From positions 2,247,044 through 2,261,055 of the forward strand of contig CP070743.1 of NCBI GenBank assembly GCA_020348185.1: 14,012 nucleotides of DNA, given 5' to 3'. The stretch is from Nitrospirota bacterium. GTDB taxonomy: Bacteria; Nitrospirota; Nitrospiria; Nitrospirales; UBA8639. Positions 6,882-13,206 of this stretch are shown piece by piece. Under the pieces are notes generated by a model. That model worked only from the letters and a program-made list of their open reading frames with translations, did no database searches and was not told where the DNA came from. The translations under genes were made by a program, and so were the position numbers. Numbering within the stretch: position 1 is the stretch's first letter; every line of letters starts with the position of its first letter.

Positions 6882-8066
6882 TTAAAAGTTGGTTGCTTCG
6901 CAAAAAAGGGCCACGCTAGCCGTGTACCCATGGAGATAGTTTTTCCCCGCCACGGGTCCGATTTCGCCACCAGCAAAAAATCCGGCAATAGGAATGTCCC
7001 CGGTCCTTTCTCGCACGGTAGAAACATCATGATGAGGCTGCATAAAAAATTGACGACCTCGACCATTGCAACTAAACAACAAAGCACCTTTTGGTTGCTC
7101 ATGAGGATGTGCAACTCGATCCTGAGCCAATAACAAATTTAAATCCTCGCTGGCCGCATTCATGTCCCGAACATGGAATTGAATCGTTTGCCCTTCTTGG
7201 ACCACGTCGGACACGGCTACGCCTCCTGACCTGCGATCGGCTCCCATCAATCCTCGAATCAGAAAGTCGCCTCGCTCAAAATGAATCCGATGCTCATCGA
7301 CGGCAATGCCGACTTGCAGTGCCATCGCGGCCTGCTGGCCCCGTTGTTCCACCAAAGATTGAATAGTCTGTTGTAAACATTCCAAAGTCCGGCTTCCACC
7401 TAACTCATATATGATATTTCGCTCGGCTCTGGTTACCACATACCGTTCCCCTATTGGCTGACACCCCTGGGAGACAACGGTTCGAATAGAAACCGGGCCC
7501 CATAAGGCAACCCCTACCATCCCACTCTCATAAATATCCTGGTTCAGAACCAGACGGTTTTCCCCCAGATCCATTCCGCCACTCGCAATTCCTCCAATGG
7601 CTTGAGAACCTGGACAATAATGCTCAATCGTGGAAAACACTTCCTCAATGGGCGTTGAGAAGGGATCCGCAAAAAGGATAAAAAAGGGATTGTCAGATCG
7701 GTATTCCAATTCTTTTGGCCATCCCAGTACCGACAGCCTTTCCCCATCCTCATTGGACATTAACCGGATCGGGACGAGTGCCACCCCTGGGAGCTGGGCT
7801 GCCCAGGCAATAACCGCGGGGCTCCCTTCAATTTCTTGATCTTCCCCGATGACGCCTTCGGCCATGCATCCAACTAATAACCTTGGGGACAATTCTTCAT
7901 GAATTCTCGTGACTAGGAATCGTGCTTCATCTGCAAAATTGTTTGAAAAAAACAGAAAAACAAGATCGATTTGTTCATTTCCAAATTTCGACTTGAGCGA
8001 TTGAACGACCGCCTGACTGGCCAATTCAGCGTTCGTTTCTTTAGAAGTGGCGACGAAACATTCCAT
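6882..8066 (-). CDS. FIST-domain protein (FIST_N plus FIST_C)
   Basis: The 394-residue protein matches the two-part FIST architecture. The N-terminal half contains LLVGCMAEGVIGEDQEIEG and a PGSQAIGGIASGG motif; the C-terminal half contains ALLFSCNGRGRQFF and IPIAGFFAGGEIGPVAGKNY. FIST domains are proposed sensory modules that bind small ligands such as amino acids, usually fused or adjacent to signalling domains. Here FIST stands alone, with no kinase, GGDEF or methyl-accepting domain and no signal peptide, so it is cytoplasmic. ATG at 8066 is preferred over a TTG two codons upstream; GGGG lies about nine bases before it. The secreted FKBP gene follows after 55 bp. Output partner and ligand are unknown. 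Confidence 0.9.
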   Translation of the reverse strand: MECFVATSKETNAELASQAVVQSLKSKFGNEQIDLVFLFFSNNFADEARFLVTRIHEELSPRLLVGCMAEGVIGEDQEIEGSPAVIAWAAQLPGVALVPIRLMSNEDGERLSVLGWPKELEYRSDNPFFILFADPFSTPIEEVFSTIEHYCPGSQAIGGIASGGMDLGENRLVLNQDIYESGMVGVALWGPVSIRTVVSQGCQPIGERYVVTRAERNIIYELGGSRTLECLQQTIQSLVEQRGQQAAMALQVGIAVDEHRIHFERGDFLIRGLMGADRRSGGVAVSDVVQEGQTIQFHVRDMNAASEDLNLLLAQDRVAHPHEQPKGALLFSCNGRGRQFFMQPHHDVSTVRERTGDIPIAGFFAGGEIGPVAGKNYLHGYTASVALFCEATNF

Positions 8067-8136
8067 TAGCAAATCCCCGACTTGAGAAACTCTGCAGTCT
8101 AACAGTCGTTTGTAGGCTTGTCCATGTAAAAAAATA

Positions 8137-8207
8137 GTTTCGGGTTCCGGGTTCCGAGTTTCAAGAAAAACTTCGTTTTTTGTTTTCTCCGCGAAACCCG
8201 AAACCGG
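8137..8207. repeat. Inverted repeat of GTTTCGGGTTCC-type units
   Basis: Between the peptidase 3' end and the FIST 5' end lie GTTTCGGGTTCCGGG and TTCCGAGTTTC (8137-8162), followed by the inverse words GCGAAACCCGAAACCGG (8191-8207) after an A/T-rich spacer. The arms could pair into a hairpin. The same words, in the right-arm orientation, recur after the Trm112-like gene at 11458-11483, so this looks like a second interspersed repeat family, distinct from the GACCTTTTCGAC one. It could be a REP-like element or a degenerate bidirectional terminator. Confidence 0.65.
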
Positions 8208-8223
8208 TGCTCCCCTCCCTGCT

Positions 8224-9486
8224 TTAATAATCGTTCAAGTTCTGAGTGTCGGGAGCACCCCGATAGGATTGAAAAATTGTTTTCAAGCGTGAAATGGAAA
8301 TGGCTTCCACTCGGCGGTTGTCCCGACCCACAACGGTGGTCGCTTGAAGTAAGGCATTGAGGATGGCTTCTTCGGTGGCTTCCACGGTAGCCGCCAGAAT
8401 GGGATTGAGATGCGTATCTGCCAGATGTGTCATGCTAAACGTTGGTTGGTCAGGATAATGGGGAATGGTATTCCCTGTCGAAAAGGCCAGAATGAAATCT
8501 CCACTACCGTGGTGGGAAATAGAGCCTGTGCGAGCCAACCCTAAGGCCGCTCGACGTGAGAGTCGATTGAGTTGGCGTGAATCAAGCGGGGCATCGGTGG
8601 CAATGATGATAATGATCGACCCATAGTCCCCGGGCCTCTCTCTTGACTTTCCCTGCTCTGATAATGTTGCGAGTTGATCATTCGAATCACCAGGCGATGC
8701 TTCTGTTGTCGAATCATAGAGCCGCCCAACTGGAACTCCATCGATCATTAATTCATATCGGCGGCCATGATTGGCATTGACCAGCACCCCGACGTGATAA
8801 CCTCCCTTTTCCGAAGGCAACCGACGGGAAGCCGTGCCAATTCCCCCTTTGAATTGATAGGAAATCATTCCGGTTCCTGCCCCAACGGTCCCCTCTTTGA
8901 CAGGTCCCGACTTGGCTTCCTCTAACGCGGTAACCACATCCTCCTCCGACACATGCCGCCCCTGGCTATCATTTAAACGACTGTCATCACATTCAGCAAC
9001 CACCGGGGTTAGGGTATCATCGGAGATGCCAATGCCTGGATAGTGTTTGATCATCCACGACATAACTCCATTGGCTACCCTCGGGACATTCAGGGTATTG
9101 GTCAGCGCAATGGGATATTCCAAAAACCCCGCTTCGGCTACCCAGGCCAACCCTGTCATTTCACCAGTCCCATTGAGGACAAAAGCGCCAGCAGGTACCT
9201 TTTTATTCCAGACATCCTGTCTTGGTATCACCACCGTCACACCAGTCCGAACAGGTCCTTCCCCAGGCCGGAGAGGCCCGTCGCCCTGAGAAAGAGTGAC
9301 CTGGCCAACGGTGACACCCGATACATCCGTAATCGCGTTCCACTTCCCGGGTTCATACTTACCGACAATAATGCCTAAATCTCTGGCCCGGGGCCGATCT
9401 ATATTTTCCCTTTGTTGGGCAGAGGCTAGATCCAAACTCAGCCCCAACAGGAAAACTGCCGTTACAAGCACTCCTAATTTTCGCAT
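8224..9486 (-). CDS. Secreted P1-family peptidase (DmpA/BapA-like, S58)
   Basis: The 420-residue protein starts with a signal peptide (MRKLGVLVTAVFLLGLSLDL, cleavage after ASA), so it is exported. The rest matches the P1/DmpA family of L-aminopeptidase/D-esterases and beta-aminopeptidases: ITDVSGVTVGQVTL, RTGVTVVIPR, AFVLNGTGEMTGL, EGTVGAGTGM and IATDAPLDSRQLNRLSRRA. These Ntn-type enzymes cut themselves between Gly and a catalytic Ser; that site is visible as G289-S290 in DYGSIIIIIATDAP. The mature enzyme would therefore be an alpha/beta heteromer removing N-terminal residues from peptides in the periplasm. ATG at 9486 is preceded by AAAAGGTC, part of a repeat half copy that apparently provides its ribosome binding site. 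Substrate is not predictable. Confidence 0.92.
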   Translation of the reverse strand: MRKLGVLVTAVFLLGLSLDLASAQQRENIDRPRARDLGIIVGKYEPGKWNAITDVSGVTVGQVTLSQGDGPLRPGEGPVRTGVTVVIPRQDVWNKKVPAGAFVLNGTGEMTGLAWVAEAGFLEYPIALTNTLNVPRVANGVMSWMIKHYPGIGISDDTLTPVVAECDDSRLNDSQGRHVSEEDVVTALEEAKSGPVKEGTVGAGTGMISYQFKGGIGTASRRLPSEKGGYHVGVLVNANHGRRYELMIDGVPVGRLYDSTTEASPGDSNDQLATLSEQGKSRERPGDYGSIIIIIATDAPLDSRQLNRLSRRAALGLARTGSISHHGSGDFILAFSTGNTIPHYPDQPTFSMTHLADTHLNPILAATVEATEEAILNALLQATTVVGRDNRRVEAISISRLKTIFQSYRGAPDTQNLNDY

Positions 9487-9487
9487 T

Positions 9488-9550
9488 TTTGACCTTTTCG
9501 ACCCCTTTGACCTCTTCGACTCTTCGACCCCAATGTTAGAGACCTTTTCC
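9488..9550. repeat. Half copy of the GACCTTTTCGAC repeat (copy C)
   Basis: Only pyrimidine-rich plus-strand units are present: GACCTTTTCGACCCC, GACCTCTTCGACTC, TTCGACCCC and, after a break, GACCTTTTCC. No inverted left arm and no CTTATGAC core are seen, so this is a partial or decayed copy of the element at 5047-5210 and 10094-10256. Its left end reads AAAAGGTC on the minus strand, immediately ahead of the peptidase start codon. Confidence 0.7.
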
Positions 9551-9557
9551 TCCTCTA

Positions 9558-10061
9558 CTACACTGCCGTAGGGAAAACAAAGTCGACCTCAATGACTCGA
9601 TAGGGGGTCGGTCGCAAACCCAATTTATCATATACAGCGATCGCCTGAGCATTGTCCTGTTCAACATAGAGTCGAATTCCGCAAACATCTGCCCGAGTTT
9701 CCGCTTGTTGCAACACAAACTCATACATGGCCCGAAACACCCCTCGATTTCGCCAATCTGGATGAACGTAGACGCTTTGGATCCACCAAAAATTGGCATT
9801 GCGCCAATCGCTCCATTCATACGTAATGAGCAGTTGTCCAATGACCTGACGTTCCTGGGGACCCTCCCCGTACTCCCCAACAACATACACACCCCGTGAA
9901 GGGGAGGATAAGACCGCTTCGGCCCCAGATCGAAGACGATCCTTATCGAGAAGCTTTCCCTCAGTTTCCAACGCCATCGCCGCATTAAATTCCACCAGAT
10001 GTTCCAAGTCGGACCATGACGCTTCTCGGACTGAGAAGTTCTCAAGCATTGCAGGACTCAT
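9558..10061 (-). CDS. GNAT-family N-acetyltransferase
   Basis: The 167-residue protein has the GNAT fold pattern. It starts FSVREASWSDLEHLVEFN (strand 1 and helix 1), carries the acetyl-CoA motif in VYVHPDWRNRGVFRAMYEFV (V-x-P-x-x-R-x-x-G-x-F, a slight variant of R-x-x-G-x-G/A), and ends with the motif B region NAQAIAVYDKLGLRP. It would acetylate a small molecule or protein amine in the cytoplasm. The open frame begins at a TTG at 10100, but the added residues are translated repeat sequence, so ATG at 10061 was chosen; ATG at 10049 is equally plausible. Neither has a Shine-Dalgarno. Repeats flank it on both sides, separating it from its neighbours. The substrate is unknown. Confidence 0.87.
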   Translation of the reverse strand: MSPAMLENFSVREASWSDLEHLVEFNAAMALETEGKLLDKDRLRSGAEAVLSSPSRGVYVVGEYGEGPQERQVIGQLLITYEWSDWRNANFWWIQSVYVHPDWRNRGVFRAMYEFVLQQAETRADVCGIRLYVEQDNAQAIAVYDKLGLRPTPYRVIEVDFVFPTAV

Positions 10062-10093
10062 AAAGAGAGGTTCAAAGGGTCTAATTGTAAGAA

Positions 10094-10256
10094 AGTCCAA
10101 AAGGTCGAAAGGGTCAAGGCAGCAGAGCCAACGAAATCACCATTTCTTATGACGCCTTCGACTCTTGGACTTTTCGACTCTTCGACCGCCCCCACTATTA
10201 GACTTTTTGACCTTTTAGACTCTTTAACCCTCAGACATTCTAGACTTTTCGACACT
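10094..10256. repeat. Interspersed repeat with inverted GACCTTTTCGAC arms (copy B)
   Basis: The purine-rich left arm (10094-10115) is 21/22 identical to the left arm of copy A. A core contains CCAACGAAAT and TTTCTTATGAC, followed by pyrimidine-rich units GCCTTCGACTC, GGACTTTTCGAC, TTAGACTTTTTGACC, TTTTAGACTC and TTCTAGACTTTTCGACAC. Core order and orientation are those of copy A, which supports common descent rather than chance simple sequence. Unit numbers differ between copies, suggesting expansion or slippage. It fills the gap between the GNAT gene and the DUF502 gene. Confidence 0.8.
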
Positions 10257-10297
10257 TAAACAAAGGAATTTTAACCTTGAACATTTTTGGCGGCTTT

Positions 10298-10921
10298 TTA
10301 CTGAGCGGGAAAAACAGGAGTCAACCATCCACGTTTGGGGCGATAGAGACCAGCTGAAAATTCCAACTTCATGGCCTCTTCAGGTCTGAGGCTGAGGGGG
10401 CAAAGGCTCTGCTTGGGAACAAAAGCCAAGTAGCCGGTAAAGGGATGGATCGCTGTCGGAACAAAGACCATGACGAGGTGATCCACGGGTGAAACTTGTA
10501 GCCAGGATGGCGGTGCTCCCATGACAAAACCCAAGGCCCAAAGACCGTCTCGAGGAAATGGGAAGGCCACCACTTTGCTATGATCAAACCGCTCACGAAA
10601 GTTAAAAAGATCTGACATGCCTTTCAGGGTGTTGTAGATGCTCCTGACAAGGGGAATTTTCCCAAACGATTCATCCACAATCCGGTGGATTTGATGTCCA
10701 ATCAAATGGGTCATCCCCATCCCTACCAAGAACACCAGAATACAAAATGAGGCAATTCCGGACCCAGGAACCTTGACATCAAACAACGTCTGAAAAAAAT
10801 CGACCGTCATGTGATCCAACGTATCAAATAGAGTGTACAGAATAAGGAAGGTCCCCCAGGCCGGTACAATCACCAACAAGCCCGTCCAAAAATATCGTTT
10901 TATTCCTAACGTATGGGTCAT
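10298..10921 (-). CDS. DUF502 family membrane protein
   Basis: The 207-residue protein matches the DUF502 pattern. It has a first membrane segment at about 10-32 (YFWTGLLVIVPAWGTFLILY), a second at about 54-75 (IASFCILVFLVGMGMTHLIG), then IPLVRSIYNTLKGMSDLF, a VVAFPFPRDGLWALGFVMG segment, VMVFVPTAIHPFTGYLAFVP and an EEAMKLEFSAG tail. The family is widespread, sits in the inner membrane and has no established function. ATG at 10921 begins just before the first helix and agrees with the family start, although no strong Shine-Dalgarno is visible. It is divergent from the Trm112-like gene, with a 235-bp shared upstream region in which I could not identify a convincing promoter. Repeat copy B lies downstream. 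Confidence 0.9.
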   Translation of the reverse strand: MTHTLGIKRYFWTGLLVIVPAWGTFLILYTLFDTLDHMTVDFFQTLFDVKVPGSGIASFCILVFLVGMGMTHLIGHQIHRIVDESFGKIPLVRSIYNTLKGMSDLFNFRERFDHSKVVAFPFPRDGLWALGFVMGAPPSWLQVSPVDHLVMVFVPTAIHPFTGYLAFVPKQSLCPLSLRPEEAMKLEFSAGLYRPKRGWLTPVFPAQ

Positions 10922-11156
10922 AATCAGCCAATTAAAGGTTGAGGAACGAGTTTATCAAAACCATTATTGCCTTTCACTATGATTTTCTCTCTATGATCAT
11001 GCTCCAAGTGGACTTGTTGTTTCTCTGAAGATCGGATGCTACAGTTAGGCAACGGGCGTCAAGAAGGATTGCATAATGTTCAATATGTAAGTTCCAAACT
11101 TCAAGGCTCTCCCCCTGAGATATAGAAATTTTGAACTTTTACCAACGGAGACACCC

Positions 11157-11459
11157 ATGGTAGAGGATAAAGAAATACCCAATAAAGGGACCATAGACAA
11201 GGAATTATTGGCGATCCTGTGCTGTCCAGAGACAAAGCAGGAGGTGAGTTTGTTAGACAGCCAATCGTTGAATCAATTAAATGCCGAGATCGAGAAGGGA
11301 GAACTTCAAAATAAGGCGGGGCATGCTGTCAAAGAAAAACTCGACGGAGGCCTCATCCGAAACGACGGGAAGGTTGTCTATCCGATTCGAAACCAAATCC
11401 CCATCATGCTCATTGAAGAAGGAATTGTCATCAACGAACCTCTTACCTCCCCCACCTGA
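11157..11459 (+). CDS. Trm112-like (UPF0434-type) small protein
   Basis: This 100-residue protein has the Trm112/UPF0434 pattern: IDKELLAILCCPETKQEVSL at residues 13-32 and GGLIRNDGKVVYPIRNQIPI near the C-terminus, separated by an insert rich in charged residues (LNQLNAEIEKGELQNKAG). Eukaryotic Trm112 activates methyltransferases; bacterial members are unassigned, though partner stabilisation is suspected. The zinc-binding CPxC of many homologues is CPET here, and only the two adjacent cysteines C22 and C23 exist, so zinc binding is doubtful. The start ATG at 11157 has GGAG seven bases upstream. It stands alone on the plus strand between minus-strand genes, and its stop codon overlaps the edge of a repeat. 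Confidence 0.85.
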   Translation: MVEDKEIPNKGTIDKELLAILCCPETKQEVSLLDSQSLNQLNAEIEKGELQNKAGHAVKEKLDGGLIRNDGKVVYPIRNQIPIMLIEEGIVINEPLTSPT

Positions 11460-11483
11460 AACCCGAAGCTAGAAACTCGAAAC
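11458..11483. repeat. GAAACCCGAAGC-type repeat fragment
   Basis: Three successive GAAACY-like words (TGAAACCCGAAG, TAGAAACTCGAAAC) directly follow, and slightly overlap, the stop of the Trm112-like gene. They match the right arm of the inverted repeat at 8191-8207. An A-run and a small GGCC palindrome (11503-11515) follow in the convergent gap. It may be a one-armed copy of that family or part of a weak terminator. Confidence 0.5.
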
Positions 11484-11537
11484 TAAAAAAAATCCCCCAA
11501 ACCGGCCGCACGGCCAATTTACACCTTACTCCATCAT

Positions 11538-11810
11538 TTATTCTGCTGATCGTTCCACTCTCAACCACCACCACACCGATCGACCCAATTGTACCAATAC
11601 GTAAAGGGATACACTGATCAGAATTCCATAAAGAGCGAAAGTCGCTCCAGACCACCCCTCTTGTCCATGTAGGACCATGCCAAGCGTGACGTGGGCTCCG
11701 AGGCCTACACATAACGCCAAGATAATCCACTCCCGTATCACTTTCTTCTTGGTTTTTTCTTCCATTTCAAGGTGGAGAAACTTCTCGCCCCACAAGGAGT
11801 TGGAATCCAT
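11538..11810 (-). CDS. Small two-helix membrane protein, unrecognised
   Basis: The 90-residue product has a charged N-terminus (MEEKTKKKVIREW), a first hydrophobic helix at about 28-47 (IILALCVGLGAHVTLGMVLH), a short GQEGWSG loop, a second helix at about 56-76 (ATFALYGILISVSLYVLVQ) and an aromatic-basic end, SVWWWLRVERSAE. I do not recognise a family. It is probably an inner-membrane hairpin protein, with the positive charges placing both ends in the cytoplasm. ATG at 11810 is used; ATG at 11765 would remove 15 residues and leave both helices intact. Neither has a well-spaced Shine-Dalgarno. The next gene upstream ends 53 bp away on the same strand, so they may share a transcript. Confidence 0.65.
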   Translation of the reverse strand: MDSNSLWGEKFLHLEMEEKTKKKVIREWIILALCVGLGAHVTLGMVLHGQEGWSGATFALYGILISVSLYVLVQLGRSVWWWLRVERSAE

Positions 11811-11863
11811 ACTTCCAGGGTTAAAGAGGGATATGGAGGTACTGATTCAATCGCGGGAAATAA

Positions 11864-12232
11864 TCAGACTGGACTTTTAGTCGATTCAATTTCGGTAGCC
11901 GTCATGAGACTGGCTAAATAATCACTCACAAAGAGTAAGGCTTCTTCTCTGCCATCTGCCCGACGCCCTTTTTCCCTCCGTTGAATGGAAAGTTCGTGTT
12001 CTAGGTCGGACTTCACATCCCCAAGAAGTTTTTGAAGTGACGCTGTGGTTAAGTTGACATCAACATCTTCCAATTCCTGGCATCGGTCCAGTACCCAATT
12101 GAGTCCCTCGACTCGACCGAAATACCGATCTTGATCAGCAGTATCAATTCGGCCCATGCTGGTCGCAAACGCTTGACCCTCATAAATCATATTATAAAAA
12201 CTTGCCACGGCCTTATGTAAGGTGGAATTCAT
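11864..12232 (-). CDS. Hypothetical helical cytoplasmic protein
   Basis: This 122-residue protein is not recognised. It lacks a signal peptide and membrane segments. It is rich in charged residues with long helical stretches, for example GRVEGLNWVLDRCQELEDVD and LLGDVKSDLEHELSIQRREK, and ends in a hydrophobic helix, ALLFVSDYLASLMTA. The coding call is supported by a good Shine-Dalgarno (GGGAG, seven bases before ATG 12232), an upstream perfect TATAAT box and plausible composition. It lies two genes downstream of nxrB, beyond the nxr terminator, so it is not expected to be in the nxr operon. It might be a lineage-specific regulatory or binding protein, but nothing in the sequence says so. Confidence 0.7.
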   Translation of the reverse strand: MNSTLHKAVASFYNMIYEGQAFATSMGRIDTADQDRYFGRVEGLNWVLDRCQELEDVDVNLTTASLQKLLGDVKSDLEHELSIQRREKGRRADGREEALLFVSDYLASLMTATEIESTKSPV

Positions 12233-12272
12233 TCTTCATCTCCCATTTTAAGATCATTAGTATTCTGTAACT

Positions 12273-12278
12273 ATTATA
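12273..12278 (-). promoter_or_regulatory. Candidate -10 box (TATAAT) for the 122-aa gene
   Basis: On the minus strand a perfect TATAAT lies 41-46 bases before the ATG at 12232. No good -35 is found at 16-18 bp; a TTGTGG sits at 20 bp spacing. The position allows a leader of roughly 30 bases. A sigma-70-type promoter is plausible but unproven. Confidence 0.35.
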
Positions 12279-12480
12279 GCTGGCTTTTTGGAGTTCTTCC
12301 ACAAATTGCCGCCTAATTCATTTTTTTTACGTTCGATTTACATCTTTCTATCAATGCCTTCGCTGGGCTACGGATTCATCATGTTAAAAGGTTCGTGTTT
12401 CAGGTTAGAAGAAAGGAAAATCTCTCCCTTTAGGCTCTGATGGTCGGACATTTTCCGATGACCGACTCGGAATTAATGAA

Positions 12481-12813
12481 TTAGGTGAATAGGAGAGCGT
12501 GAAACTCAGCCATGAAGCCATAATAGAGTTGTTTAAAGTGTTTGAGGCTATCGGGGCTGGTTTCTTTGAGTCTTTTAAAGAAAAAAATCTGGTGGCGTGG
12601 ATCAAGCTGTTCCAACAGGGCTGACAGTTGGGGCATGGTAAAACTCCCGGCTGGAACACTTAAGACATAGTGGACAAGTCGTTCAACGAACTGCTGGGCA
12701 ATGTAGTCGCTAGCCGTATATTCCTGAGGTATTTTCCCACACTCTAGGAACTCACTAAATGGCACGGCTCGCGAGGCAAAAGGTAATTCTTCTTGCACTT
12801 GATCGTGTTTCAC
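12481..12813 (-). CDS. Hypothetical small protein
   Basis: This 110-residue protein is not recognised. It is probably cytoplasmic and largely helical: FSEFLECGKIPQEYTASDYI, IAQQFVERLVHYVLSV, an SFTMPQLSALLEQLDPRHQI segment and a hydrophobic, aromatic C-terminus, LKHFKQLYYGFMAEFHALLF. No catalytic or metal motif is evident. The start is a GTG at 12813 with a weak purine stretch upstream; a second GTG five codons in is possible. Open frame length, sensible composition and lack of competing frames support it, but it could be spurious. It is the nearest gene downstream of nxrB, separated by a strong terminator and a palindromic repeat. Confidence 0.55.
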   Translation of the reverse strand: MKHDQVQEELPFASRAVPFSEFLECGKIPQEYTASDYIAQQFVERLVHYVLSVPAGSFTMPQLSALLEQLDPRHQIFFFKRLKETSPDSLKHFKQLYYGFMAEFHALLFT

Positions 12814-12936
12814 TACTTTACACTACGTAATGTTTCCGGAAAGCGTTAACCGATGTTGTCAAATTACCATTGATTCAGAAAAATTTCCATAAATAAATTG
12901 ACATCATATGGTCGCATTCCCCATTCTCCCCTCTTA

Positions 12937-12954
12937 CAGGTTGTTGAAAAACTC
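12937..12954. repeat. Solo end of the 131-bp palindromic repeat
   Basis: CAGGTTGTTGAAAAACTC differs at two of 18 positions from CAGGGTGTTGAAAAAGTC, the inverse of the right end of the element at 13008-13138. It is most simply a decayed or truncated second copy next to the intact one. It also contains a local GTTGA/TCAAC inverted repeat. Confidence 0.5.
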
Positions 12955-13007
12955 AACATTGCTAAAGTTTTTATTGACTAAGAACCAACCGCCTTAATAC
13001 CAGAAGC

Positions 13008-13138
13008 CTAGCAGGATGTTCAAAAAGGCCCGTCCAGCAAGGCCGCAGGCGCTTTGACGCGCGGAACGTACACGGGAGTACGTAAGCACGACAAAGGGCC
13101 GAGAACGCAGCTGGCGGACTTTTTCAACACCCTGCTAG
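13008..13138. repeat. 131-bp palindromic MITE/REP-like element
   Basis: The element begins CTAGCAGG and ends CCTGCTAG. The terminal inverted arms continue inward with TGTTCAAAAAGGCCCGTCC on the left and, inverted, TGTTGAAAAAGTCCGCCAG on the right; weaker pairing extends to about 45 bp. The centre holds a second palindrome, ACGTAC/GTACGT, around an eight-base spacer. It is GC-rich, has no coding capacity and looks like a non-autonomous mobile or REP-type sequence. I recall similar GTTGAAAAAGTCCGCC-ended palindromes in other genomes of this group but cannot check it here. Confidence 0.8.
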
Positions 13139-13143
13139 GAAAG

Positions 13144-13181
13144 AAAAAGGCCGGGAGCTGATACCCAGCTCCCGGCCTTTT
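13144..13181 (-). terminator. Strong rho-independent terminator after nxrB
   Basis: A perfect 12-bp GC-rich stem, GGCCGGGAGCTG (13149-13160) pairing with CAGCTCCCGGCC (13166-13177), encloses a five-base loop. On the minus strand it is followed by TTTTTCTTT, a classic U-tail, 26 bases after the nxrB stop. A TTTT on the plus-strand side makes it potentially bidirectional. It ends the nxr transcript and insulates the genes further along. Confidence 0.93.
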
Positions 13182-13206
13182 CAACACCTTCAGGCTACTG
13201 GCTTGA

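Larger units (their letters stand above)
12814..13206. other. Gene-free 393-bp spacer downstream of nxrB
   Basis: No coding frame of interest is seen. The spacer contains an AT-rich stretch (12830-12910), a short fragment of a repeat end (12937-12954), a full palindromic repeat (13008-13138) and the nxr terminator (13144-13181), each listed separately. Confidence 0.6.

Noticed and set aside
6827..7114. Longer FKBP N-terminus
   Set aside because: Most of it overlaps the FIST coding sequence in another frame, and a clear signal peptide starts at 6826.
11220..11226. Loss of the CPxC zinc site in the Trm112-like protein as a sign of decay
   Set aside because: I recall CPETK variants as common in this bacterial subgroup, so it is probably normal.
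12436..12474. Hairpin around GGTCGG and CCGACT as a terminator
   Set aside because: The pairing is short and imperfect with no T-run.
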